A stretch of DNA of 60,000 bases from Chrysomallon squamiferum (Eukaryota; Mollusca; Gastropoda; Neomphalida; Peltospiridae), in contig CM022673.1 in NCBI GenBank assembly GCA_012295275.1, forward strand, positions 27,622,261 through 27,682,260, written 5' to 3'. A program made the translations under genes and the position numbers. The notes under the pieces are model-generated. The model was not told the DNA's origin. It ran no database searches and saw only the letters and a program-made list of their open reading frames with translations. Position 1 is the stretch's first letter. Each line of letters starts with the position of its first letter. Positions 1 through 19,038 of this stretch are shown piece after piece.

Positions 1-152
1 AAGCAAGAAAGAAAGAAAGAAAGAAAAAAGAAAAAAACGTTTTATATTGCTTGCACCTTCCAACAAGTTTACCCTAAACAGAACAGCAACAGTTAAGTTT
101 TATTCTCTTATTGTGATTACTGTTTACACCTTTCTGTAATCCGTTACGACAG

Positions 153-476
153 GTTCACAGAGAACTCAAAAGGATGTGGCTGCGACAGAAGAGCAGAAGA
201 GGTGACGGGACAGCACTTACCCGATCGTTTGCAATGTCTTCCGTCAAACGGCACCCGAGCTCTTGCAGAATGGCCAACGGACGGGCGTTTTCGAAGAAAG
301 AAGACAAAGACCACATATTCCGAAAAATCAAAAACGGGGCCAGGAACTTTTTCAAAATTCCCGAAACAACCAGCGCGTCGAACGTCGAAGGCAAGGAGGT
401 TAACGTCGTCATCGAAGACGTCGAGTCGATGTTCAGAAACAAGAGTGACTGCAGACTGTCTGGGACCCCGTTGTGA
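153..476 (+). CDS. Probable 3'-terminal exon of an unidentified gene (partial)
   Basis: A pyrimidine-rich tract ending in AG at 151-152 is followed by an open frame of 107 codons, from VHRELKRMW to the TGA at 474-476. The stretch is richer in GC and in codons such as GTC, TCG and AAC than its surroundings, as real exons elsewhere in this window are. The peptide is basic and serine-rich at first, then acidic (VNVVIEDVE), with no signal peptide or membrane segment, and looks like a cytoplasmic tail. The opening HRELKRMW resembles the helix-8 region after TM7 of rhodopsin-like receptors, but this is only a resemblance. Upstream exons would lie before the window. A possible poly(A) signal AATAAA is at 762-767. 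The exon call is moderate; the gene identity is unknown. Confidence 0.45.
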   Translation, partial: VHRELKRMWLRQKSRRGDGTALTRSFAMSSVKRHPSSCRMANGRAFSKKEDKDHIFRKIKNGARNFFKIPETTSASNVEGKEVNVVIEDVESMFRNKSDCRLSGTPL

Positions 477-8721
<8,245 letters not shown>

Positions 8722-9216
8722 ACTTTGTAGATGTCATCTATGACAAAAGAACAAAAAAAAAAAAATAAAAAAAACAGAAAAAAAAAAAAAAAAAAATAAA
8801 TAAACAACCTGCAAGAAATATTCTGAATGAAGACCGCACAGAAATGAAGTCATCAGTCCTCGTATCAATCAGTCCGCCATACAGGGAAACTCCATTTCTA
8901 GGATAATTTTTACATTGGTTCCGTGTTATATATATATATATATAGTTGTTAGTTTGTACTGGATATTCAATTTTTTCGTATTACAGTATTTTGTTAATTT
9001 GTATTTCATTGTTACGTTTTGATTATAAAGTGTATTTTTACTTTTCCCAGTATTGATGTTTTACATTTTCACCTTTAATATTTCGCAGGCATTTGAAAAC
9101 CACGTGTACCAAGCGGGACAAAGCACACACACGAACGCACGCACGCACGCACTCACACAAACACGCAAAAATACGCACATACAAACACATATGTATGTAT
9201 GTGTATTTCCATTTAC

Positions 9217-9254
<38 letters not shown>

Positions 9255-9255
9255 C
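8722..9255. other. Spacer between MRH copies 1 and 2
   Basis: No coding exon. An A-rich tract with AATAAA motifs lies at 8752-8802, just after the copy 1 stop. The segment at about 8940-9110 (from TTGTTAGTTTGTACT to GCAGGCATTTGAAAACCACG) recurs nearly unchanged at about 15745-15890 in front of copy 3, so it is part of the duplicated unit. A CA-rich array follows at 9120-9254. Confidence 0.7.
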
Positions 9256-9494
9256 GCTACTCAGTGATATATTTAGACGAGATATCAGCTTTCAGAAACC
9301 ACGGGTCAGATAGAGAATAAACCTTACAATACAAATATACCCTCACTGTCTCGCAGTTCGAGTTTGCGCTCGTTGAACTTTGCCCTTTAATCATAACAGC
9401 GTTGTCAGTCACTTAACATACACGTCACAATGCAGTGAGTATCACATGCTATAAGTTGTTACGTGGCACGTGCGATTTAATTCCGGGACTGAAA
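9256..9494 (+). promoter_or_regulatory. Conserved 5' flank of MRH copy 2 (putative promoter/5' UTR)
   Basis: The block begins GCTACTCAGTGATATATTTA, directly after a CA array. It recurs before copy 3 (16568-16807) and copy 4 (25460-25710). Its conservation between duplicated genes, and a shared CAGTCACTTAACATACACGT segment in copies 2 and 3, point to promoter or 5' UTR function. It contains ATGCA followed by GTGAGT, a good splice-donor match kept in copy 3 as GTAAGT, so a short upstream exon is possible. No clear TATA box was identified. Confidence 0.5.
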
Positions 9495-9728
9495 ATGGAG
9501 GACCTCGGAGAAGTGTGTATTGTGACAACCGTTCTTTGCGTTCTGTTGTTACGTGAAACGGGATTTGTCAACGGAACAGACTCGTGCGTGAAAACAGGAC
9601 CCTGCTCGTGCAAAAGCTCACAGGGGACGATAGATCTGAGTCCTCTCGCTTCCGAGGGATCTGCTAGGTAAGTTGTGTACCAGTTTCTTCAGAGAAGGAA
9701 GGAATATTTAACGGAAGGGTAGCTTTAC

Positions 9729-9807
<79 letters not shown>

Positions 9808-9924
9808 TTAGAACTTTATTAGTATTATTAATGTTGTTATGTTGTTACTGTTGTTGGTGTTGTTTTCGTTGTTGTTGTTGTTGTTCTTCTTCTTTTTCTT
9901 TTTCATTTTCTTCTTCTTCTTCTT

Positions 9925-9955
<31 letters not shown>

Positions 9956-12900
9956 TTATTACTGTTACTGTTACAGGTTTCCAGATATCTCTGAGTTGGG
10001 TGCTCAATGGAGATTTTCCTGGAATCCTTGCAAATCATTCACTGAAGGAACATGTGACAATGTAGCCGTAAGTTTATCATTTGTTACCTTTTTACTTTAT
10101 AAAATACTACTACTACTAACTACTATACTACTACTACTACTACTACTACTAATAATAATAATAATAATAATAATAATATAGTGGCAGTAGTAATAGTAGG
10201 AGTAATAATAATAACAACAACAATAACATTAAGAATTATAATAATTAAAATGATAGTAATAATGGACAGAATTCGTTAATATCATTAGAAGTTTTATCAT
10301 TTATCTAACTAAAGTTTGTAGTCCATTTCGAACATACTGAAACAATGAATTAAACCATTACCTATTTAAATATAGCATTAATAATGAAATAATGTTAACT
10401 GGAGTAAGTTAAAATTCTGAAAACAATGTTCTGTGAAGTAACCATAACAAACAATTAAAATAAAGTTCAGAGGAGTACATGTAAAATAAGTAATTAAAGA
10501 GGTAAATATTACATAAATAATTAAAATAATGTTCACTGAGATAAATATTACATAAATAATTAAAATAATATTCATTGAAGTACAAATAAGATAAATTATT
10601 AAAAATAATTTTAAGTAAGTAAATATTACATAAATAATTAAAAATAATGTTCAGTGAGGTAAGTATTAAATAAGTAATACAAATAATGTTCAGTGAGATT
10701 AATATTACATAAATAATTTAAATAATGTTCAGTGAGATTAATATTACATAAATAATTAAAATAATGCTCAGTGAGATTAATATTAATAAATAAAAATAAT
10801 ATTCAGTGAAGTAAATGTAACATAAGTAATTAAAATGATGTTAACAGGGGTATATATTACATAAATAATAAAAATAATGTTAACAGGGGTAAATATTACA
10901 TAAATAATAAAAATAATGTTCAGTGAGGTAAATATTACATAAATAATAAATAATGTTTTGTTTTGTGAACAGGCCTGTCAATCTAGTAATGACAAACAGT
11001 ACTACTATAACATTGGTACACAAGATTCAGCTAAGTTTGGTGTAGACTCCATGACTGGACATGTCACTTTGTCCTACAGCGCTGAGCAAACTGGATTTAC
11101 GCGGTAAGGTAGTGATAATGTTAAAAATAATTACACTGAAATTTCTAAATGTTCTGTGTGATTTTGTTCATTGTCTGTTCGGTGTTACATACGTAAAACA
11201 GAAGTACAGTGATGATTTAAGTTTTATGTCCTATTCTTTGCAGTACAAACGCACACATGTGCACACACACATACGAACTATAAAATTGTATTACATATAT
11301 TATGTATTCTAATATATATATATATATATATATTACAGTCAATATGTCATTTGGTCTAATGCCTGAAACGTTTAGGCATTTAGCCTAATGCCGAAGACCA
11401 TTAGACATTAGGCATAATGACTAAATGTTTCAGGAATTAGGCCAAATGACAAAAATTCCCAGGAATTAGGCCAAATGACTAAAATTTCCAGAAATTAGGC
11501 CAAATGACTAAAATTTCCAGGAATTAGGCCAAATGACTGGACTTTGGTTGGTGTTGTTTGACATTCTGCCTGATAGCAATTCAGACAACCAGTCAGATAG
11601 GTTTAATGCTCTGCTTACATCTGTTCATTGTAGGGATTAATGGTTCAATTCAGTTGTTTATTATCGTAAGTTTTACAGCTTATTGATATTCACTGTCAAT
11701 AAAAAAAAAATGCAAGAAGTACAAACAGTGAAAGTTCGATAAAAAGAAAAAAAAAACGTTTGGAGAATATAAATAATATAAAATATACAGCACATAAAAT
11801 ATACCTAACTAATAAAAACCTTTCTACATTGAAATGCTTTAAACAAATATTTTCCCACATTACACAGTCATTTCTTATTTTCAGTCTCATCTTCAGTTCC
11901 ACCGCTGTTACATAACATACATATTCTTTCTGCTCGCTCAGTATTCCTGTATTTCCCAGTCTCAACTGTCAGCTGATGTGCAGATAGCTTCACTTTTGTT
12001 AAGCATCGTTTATAAATCACTGGTATAGATTTAACTAAATAAAACTTAAATGTTACAAAATCGGTAATATATTAATTGCAACCAATATTTAATCATTCGA
12101 TAAGTATGCTGATAAACTAGTGGGAAACCACCCAATTCAAAATAGACCATAATATTTGTGGCTGATCCTTTAATATTTAAAATAGTTTTGGAAAAATCTT
12201 AGTGAATTTTCTTAATAATATTTGCTTTTTGAAAACCATATATCTCAGCACACTAGTAACAACTCTGAGCTTGACCAGTTTCCACCCAACTCTGAGCTTG
12301 ACCAGTTTCCAACAACTCTGAGCTTGACCAGTTTCTGCCCAACTCTGAGCTTGACCAGTTTCCACCCAACTCTGAGCTTGACCAATTGCCAGGAACCTGC
12401 TGGAAGTGATTGCAGATGTTCATGACAGTGGATAGAATACAAGAGCATGCCCGTCTGGTACAATTCTGAAAGTCAAATATTTCAGGAACCAGTTTGATGT
12501 GTGTTCCTAGAGACTGCTGTTGTTGGATGATGTGAACAGAGAACGCACAATGTCTCTTAGAGCATCAGTGTCAAAGGAGTCATCAACAAGGGTTTGTGAA
12601 ATGCAACTGTGTGGGGACAAAGAGGTGTCAGACAAAACGTTGTAAACGTTTCAAGAACAAATTTTGTGCAGTTGAAGATCTGAACTGCTGTAATCAATAG
12701 AACACTACTTGATGTTTTTCGATATAAATGTTTTCATGCAACTGCAAGTCATTCGTTTTCATTCGGTCATTTTGCCTAATGACTAGATGTCTATTTCAGT
12801 CGTTTGGCTTAATACCTGGAAATTCTAACCATTAGGCCAAACGCCTGACGGTCTTGGGCATTAGGCTAAATATGCCTAAACATTTCAGACATTAGGCCAA

Positions 12901-13187
12901 ATGATTAGTTTGACATATTGACTGTAACATACTAGGTGGCCCAAAAGTTGGTGGACAGTGAATGATATTTTGATTATCTCTGGATTGTCTGAAAAGAAAA
13001 CATTAAATTTAAATAATTGTAGTTATAAAATATTAAATAATATAGCACAAATACCATTTGTAATTATAATTAACACCATTGTAATAATATAACCCTAATT
13101 AACATACTGCCCACCTACTTTTGGAGCACCCTGTATGTTACAGTCAGTATGTCATACTAGTCAAAATAAATAACTAAATAGATAAAC

Positions 13188-13254
<67 letters not shown>

Positions 13255-14034
13255 ACACACACAAACAACACTTCTGTGGGACCTTTAATGAAATGTTACC
13301 TGAATTTTTTCGTCGTTTATTTCAGAACATCAACAATTGATCTTACCTGTGATGAAAACGAGGAAGGAACTTTCACTTACAACAAAGAAGACCCGCCAGC
13401 TAGTGGAAATTTTGTAAGTGTAACAGTAGTTTAACAGGTTTTAACTGTGTCTGTATCTGAAGAAAAAGAAGAAAGGAAAATGCTTACAAAAATAAACGTA
13501 AATTTACAACAAACAGGAATCAGAAACAATAAATAAATAAAATAAAATAAAACAAAATAAAACAAACAAGCAAACAAACAAACAAACAAACAAATAAACA
13601 AACAAATAAACAAACAAATAAAGAAAGTAAAAATTAAAAGATAGCAAACAAAAATAGACAAACAAAAAATAAGAACATTTCCATAGGAGAAATATTTATA
13701 ACTGTATGAATGTTTTATTTAGTATAAATGGAAAACTAATGTGTTTCTGACTCTTTCCCGCTTCAGTAATTATGTCACAGACAGTTTTTTTATATTAATT
13801 CCTGTTTGGGAAGGACCATAAAGCATATAATGCTAATCGGTACGATGTGTGTATGTGTGTCTTTGTGCGTTTGCATGCGTCTGTATGTGCATGCGTGCGT
13901 GCATGTGTGTTGCACACCCGATGTTATAATGTATGTACCCCGAGCGTTTGTTAATTAATTCATTAATTAACTTATTCATTTATTATTATTATTACCATTG
14001 ACGTAGGTTTCTGCAACTATTTAATTGACAGCAC

Positions 14035-14115
<81 letters not shown>

Positions 14116-14767
14116 GAAGAAGATTATCAACAACAACGAAATCATTATTGTTATTATTGTGATCATCATCATCATCATTATTTTCTCTGTCCATCACACA
14201 GACAATTTCTTATTGAGAAACACAGTAATTAGTGCCTGCAGGCGTTATACATTCTAATAATGTTTATGTAGATGTTTTATTTTTCAGTTTTTTACACTAA
14301 CTAGTAAATATGCGTGTCCCGGGACAGTCGAAAGTTCAAGTATTTCAGTTGGAAGTATACTGTGTATTGTGTAAGTAATAATAATATCAATGTGCTGTTT
14401 CTTTTAATACTAATCTTAAAAGAACGTATATAATAATATTGTATATTTGACGCTTTTATTAATTGGTATAATATCACTAAACTATTTGAACGCACATAAT
14501 TCGCACAATTTTCATCTTCGTGATTATTGTTCTTGCTTTTGTTGTTGTTGTTGTTTGTTAATTAATTAATTAATATATTTTTTAATTTGTTTGTTTGTTT
14601 GTTTATTTATTTATTTTCTTTATTTTCTTTGATAAATAACATATGATCTGGTTTTGAACTAGGTTGACATGAAATGTTAATTAATTCTCGTAACGTACAT
14701 ACGCACACACAGACGCACGCACACACCCACACACAGTCCTAGAAAACAGATAGAAACATATGTGTAT

Positions 14768-14800
<33 letters not shown>

Positions 14801-15212
14801 TTGGCATGAATAAATAAAATTTTTGTTTTGTTGTCAGACTTTTTTCTGTCATCTTCGTGTACGTGGTTAGTGGAATATCTTACCTAACTTTCGTACGTAA
14901 AGCGTCAGGGAAGGAAAAGATACCCAACTACAGTTTCTGGTCATCAGTACCTGGTCTTATTCGAGTGAGTAACATTTAGAAACAATTTTTTCAGTTTGTT
15001 TTGTTTTGTTCTGGAGACTGCAGAGGTCTTTTATTTATTTAATAGTGAAATTTGTTTAACATTTAATATAATTTAATTTAATTTAATGATGATGTGCTGT
15101 ATAAGTTGTCTTATTAGATTTTTTTAAATTTTTATATTCTTGTTTTCTTTTTCAGGACGGTGTTCTGTTTACCGTGAAATGTGGGAAGAGTAGTACTTAC
15201 GATAAGATTTAA
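9495..15212 (+). CDS. MRH/ATG27-like type I membrane protein, copy 2 (7 exons, 249 aa)
   Basis: Exons: 9495-9667, 9977-10067, 10973-11103, 13326-13413, 14288-14370, 14838-14964, 15156-15212; the sum is 750 nt and every junction is in phase. The ATG at 9495 starts MEDLGEVCIVTTVLCVLLL, a signal-peptide core; an in-frame ATG at 9435 would add 20 residues without a clear purpose. The lumenal domain holds CVKTGPCSC, SWNPC, ACQ, LTCD and KYAC cysteines. The candidate sugar-site residues are Gln105, Arg132 and Glu153, but the Tyr position is Phe161. One TM helix (SVGSILCIVLFSVIFVYVV) is followed by FWSSVPGLIRDG and a C-terminal YDKI. Same exon phases as copy 1 and very close to copy 3, so a recent duplicate or gene-converted pair. 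Likely a membrane receptor or trafficking protein of the secretory/endosomal system (inference from family). Confidence 0.88.
10380..10955. repeat. About 40-bp AT-rich minisatellite in intron 3 of MRH copy 2
   Basis: Repeated unit of the form GTTCAGTGAGGTAAATATTA followed by CATAAATAATTAAAATAAT, with one- to few-base differences, about a dozen times. The same minisatellite is in intron 3 of copy 3 at about 17850-18300, and is absent from the 211-bp intron 3 of copy 4. Confidence 0.8.
11333..12927. mobile_element. 1.6-kb inverted-repeat DNA element in intron 3 of MRH copy 2
   Basis: The left end TTACAGTCAATATGTCA at 11333 is mirrored exactly at 12911-12927. The inverted homology continues inward for over 100 bp (left: CTAATGCC / GAAACGTTTAGGCAT; right arm complementary with mismatches). 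The left arm also carries about four tandem units of roughly 29 bp containing AATTAGGCCAAATGACT. The interior holds five tandem copies of CTCTGAGCTTGACCAGTTTC (12262-12387) and no transposase frame, so it is non-autonomous. The terminal sequence does not match a superfamily I can name. No equivalent is present in intron 3 of copies 3 and 4. Confidence 0.7.
12930..13135. mobile_element. Mariner/Tc1-like MITE
   Basis: Terminal inverted repeats about 30 bp long. The left end reads TACTAGGTGGCCCAAAAGTT from 12930 and the right end, read in reverse complement, TACAGGGTGCTCCAAAAGTA. Both continue GGTGG.CAGT. The flanks are TA. The total of about 205 bp has no coding capacity. It directly abuts the right end of the 1.6-kb element, and a diverged copy of that element's terminus (TTACAGTCAGTATGTCA) follows it at 13138-13154. 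Confidence 0.65.
13186..13262. repeat. (CA)n microsatellite
   Basis: Near-pure CA dinucleotide array in intron 3 of MRH copy 2, just before exon 4. Confidence 0.95.
14035..14113. repeat. (AAT)n microsatellite in intron 4 of copy 2
   Basis: Pure AAT trinucleotide array. A matching, longer AAT/AAC array occurs at the homologous place in copy 3 (21026-21150), showing that introns were copied with the genes. Confidence 0.95.
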
Positions 15213-15916
15213 AGACACTGAATCTGAACTTAAGCATTGCAAGCTAAAGTTTAAGTATTCAAACATGTAGGATGTATGAAATGTATATGTGGTACTAATT
15301 GTAAATATTTTTGTCGGTTGTTAAATAATAAGCATCAAGTCGTTTCTTACTGGTTGCAGATTTTGTCAGCCGTTTTGTAGCTTCCAAACTTTCCAAGATA
15401 AAGATAACACGAGTCTCCGAATTTAGTCCACTCTTTTTTTTTTTTTTGTAATTCTTTTAGTGATTGAATACATTTTAACTAGTATTTTTTAAAATGCTTT
15501 AATTTTTGTTGTTGTAATTCTTTTAGTGATTGACTAAATTTTAACAAGTATTTTTTAAAATGCTCTTTTTTTTGTAATTGTTTTCAAACATATAAATAAA
15601 TAAATTTAAAAAAATGCAAATTAACAGTTGTTTTAGACTTAACGAATATACTGAATAAAAAGAATTGAAATATTTTAACATTACAACTGTCTCCTCTTTG
15701 AAGGACTAAGCGTCTCTGAAATTGAAAAACGAGGAACAGTATTGTTGTTTGTTTGTACTTTTTGAATACAGTATTTTATTAATTTGTATTTGATGTTACG
15801 TTTTGATTATAAAGTGAGTTTTACTTTTTCAAATGTTGATGTTATACATTTTGACCTTTAATATTTCGCAGGCATTTAAAGCCACGCACGCACGCACACG
15901 CACACACATACAGACT
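15213..15916. other. Spacer behind MRH copy 2
   Basis: 3' flank of copy 2, the lectin exon 31/32 remnants, and at about 15745-15890 the segment shared with the spacer in front of copy 2. Apart from the lectin remnants no coding sequence was seen. Confidence 0.65.
15351..15432 (-). pseudogene. Duplicated lectin exon 32 remnant behind MRH copy 2
   Basis: This 82-bp stretch is nearly identical to exon 32 of the large - strand gene (33211-33292). It encodes the first part of a C-type lectin domain (WTKFGDSCYLYLGKFGSYK and on to ICNQ), with its GTAAG donor kept at 15346-15350. The acceptor side is now a homopolymer run rather than the ...TTTCAG of the parent. At about 15700-15721 a scrap of exon 31 with its acceptor (GGACTAAGCGTCTCTGAAAT) remains, but its donor half is gone. 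No promoter or other exons are nearby, so it is a stranded duplicate. Confidence 0.75.
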
Positions 15917-16494
15917 TAGATGTATGTATGTATGTATGTATGTATGTATGTATGTATGTATGTATGTTAATGTATGTATCCATATACTGACATATATACT
16001 AACACACACACACACACAGACTCACATACACACAAACACAAACACAAACACGTATATATGCATGTATATATGTATGTATGTATGTATGCATGTATGTATG
16101 TATGTATGCATGTATGTATGTATGTTAATGTATGTATCCATATACTGATATATATACTAACACACACACACCCACAGACTCACATACACACAAACACAAA
16201 CACAAACACGTATATATGCATGTATGTATGTATTTATGTTTGTTTGTTTGTATGTATGTATGTATGTATGTATGTATGTATGTATGTATGTTAATGTATG
16301 TATCCATATACTGATATATATATATACTAACTCACACACACACACACACACACACAGACTCACATACACACAAACACAAACACGTATATATGCATGTATG
16401 TATTTATGTGTGTTTGTATGTATGCATGTATGCATGTATGTATGTATGTATGTATGTTAATGTATGTATCCCTATACTGATATATATATATATA

Positions 16495-16525
<31 letters not shown>

Positions 16526-16561
16526 CACTCAGACACACACACACACACACACACACACACA
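15917..16561. repeat. Higher-order repeat of about 160-bp units
   Basis: Four successive units, each made of (TATG)n, then TTAATGTATGTATCCATATACTGATATATA (one base varies), a CA block, a CAGACTCACATACACACAAA block with AAACAC repeats, and CGTATATATGCATG. The junction motif TTAATGTATGTATC starts near 15967, 16125, 16291 and 16458. A plain CA array (16497-16561) closes it, directly before the 5' flank of MRH copy 3. Confidence 0.85.
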
Positions 16562-16567
16562 AGGCCG

Positions 16568-16807
16568 GCTACTCAGTGATATATTTAGACTATATCAGCT
16601 TTCAGCAAACACGGATCAGGAAGAGAATAAATTTACAGTACAAATATACCCTCACTGTCTCGCTGTTCGAGTTTGCGCTCGTTGTACTTCGTCACGCCAA
16701 CCTACACCGCTTCGTCAGTCACTTAACATACACGTCACAATGCAGTAAGTAGAATCACGTGATATACGTCGTCACGTGGCACGTGCGATTTAATTCCGGG
16801 ACTGAAA
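16568..16807 (+). promoter_or_regulatory. Conserved 5' flank of MRH copy 3
   Basis: Close match to 9256-9494, including CAGTGATATATTTAGAC, CCCTCACTGTCTCGC and CACGTCACAATGCA. The ATGCA|GTAAGT donor-like site is at 16740-16750. Spliced to exon 2 it would read in frame but without a signal peptide. Confidence 0.45.
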
Positions 16808-17154
16808 ATGGAGGACCCGGAGAAGTGTGTATTGTGACAACCGTTCTTTGCGTTCTGTTGTTACGTGAAACGGGATTTGTCAACGGAACAGACTCGTGTG
16901 TGAAAACAGGACCCTGCTCGTGCAAAAGCTCACAGGGGACGATAGATCTGAGTCCTCTCGCTTCCGAGGGATCTGCTAGGTAAGTTGTGTACAGTTTCTT
17001 CAGAGAAGGTATATTTGACGGAAGGGTAGCTTTACTGTTGTTGTTGTTGCTGTTGTTGTTGTTGTTGCTGCTGCTGCTGCTGTTGTTGATATTATTATTA
17101 TTGTTATGATTCTTGTTGTTGTTATTATTATTATTATTATTATTATTCATAGAA

Positions 17155-17197
<43 letters not shown>

Positions 17198-17370
17198 CTG
17201 ATATTATTTTCATTGTTGTTGTTGTTCTTATTATTATTATTGTTACTATTATTACTACTACTACTACTCTTACTACTGCTACTACTACTACTACTACACT
17301 ACTACTACTACACTACTACTGCTACTACTGCTAACATTACTACTACACTACTACTACTACTACTACTACA

Positions 17371-17405
<35 letters not shown>

Positions 17406-18987
17406 GGTGTTGTTGTTGTTGTTGTTGTTGTTACTGTTACAGGTTTTCAGATATCTTTGCCTCGGGTTCGCAATGGAGATATTCTTGGAATCCCTGCAAA
17501 ACATTCACTGAAGGAACATGTGACAACGTAGCTGTAAGTTTTATTTTTTGTTACCTTTTTTAATTTTCAAATAAAAATAAAAATAATAATACAGTTGTAC
17601 TAGTCAAACTAGTAGCTCTGGAAGTAGTAACAGTAGTAGTAATTGTTGTTGTTGTACTAGTAGAACTAATTATAACAACAACAGTATAATAATAATTATA
17701 ATAATAAAAAGGATAGTAATAATACTAATGGACAGACATCGTTAATATCATAAGAAGTTTATCATTTATCTAACTAAAGTTTATAGTCCATTTCGAGCGC
17801 ATTAAGGCAATGAATTAAACGATTACGTATTTAATTACATAATGAAATAATGTTATCTTATGTAAATATAAACACTGAATACAATGTTCAGTGAAGTAAG
17901 TATAACAAACAATTAAAATAAATTTCAGAGGAGTACATGTAATATAAAGTATCAACATAATGTTGATTGAAGTAAATGTAACAAATGTTCAGAGAGGTAA
18001 ATATTACATAAATAATTAAAATAATGTTCACTGAAGTATATGTAAAATAAGTAATTAAAATAATATTCAGTGAGGTAAATATTACATAAATAATTAAAAA
18101 TAATGTTCACTGAAGTCTATGTAACAAGTAATTAAAATAATATTCAGTGAGGTAAATATTACATAAGTAATCAAAATAATGTTCAATGAAGTAAATATTA
18201 CATAAATAATTAAAAATAATGTTCACTGAGGTAAATAGTACATAAGTAAATAGTACATAAGCAATTAAAATGATGTTAATAGAGGTAAATATTGATAAAT
18301 AATAAAAATGTTTTGTTTTATGAATAGGCCTGTCAGTCTAGTTCGAGTGGACTGTACTATAACATTGGTACACAAGATTCAGCTAAGTTTGGTGTAGACT
18401 CCACTACTGGACATGTCACTTTGTCCTACAGCGCTCAGCAAACTGGATTTACACGGTAAAGTAGTGATAATATCAAAAATACTGAACAGACATTTCTAAA
18501 TGTTGTGTGTGATTTTGTCCATTGTCTGTTCGGTAAAACAGAAGTGCAGAGATGACTTCAGTTTCATGTCATAGGCGTTGCAACAGAAACGCAGGTATAC
18601 GCACGCACAAACAGACCATGAAATTTATAATTTATATATATATATTATAAATTATAAATTTCATGGTCTGTGTGTGCGTGCGTATACCTGCGTTTATGTT
18701 GCAATGCATATGACATGTATATTGAGTATATATTCATGCATATCTAGACACATAGATACATTCATTCACATACATATATGTATACTGTATGTGTGTATAC
18801 TTAGATATACATATACAGAAACACACATATACTGACAAACGTACGCACACACATACATATACACATATACAAGTATTATCCACGTTATTATTATCGGCTA
18901 AAACATTAGTCAGTTGCAATGTATGCTGTCAGTAACAGATGTATGTGCATAATTAACAATCAGTCAATCAAACAAACAAACAAACAA

Positions 18988-19038
<51 letters not shown>

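Noticed and set aside
12177-12463. Overlapping frames on both strands with repeated EL(D/V)..SLTSF or KLRVG units
   Set aside because: They come from five tandem copies of CTCTGAGCTTGACCAGTTTC inside the 1.6-kb element; no transposase or other similarity.
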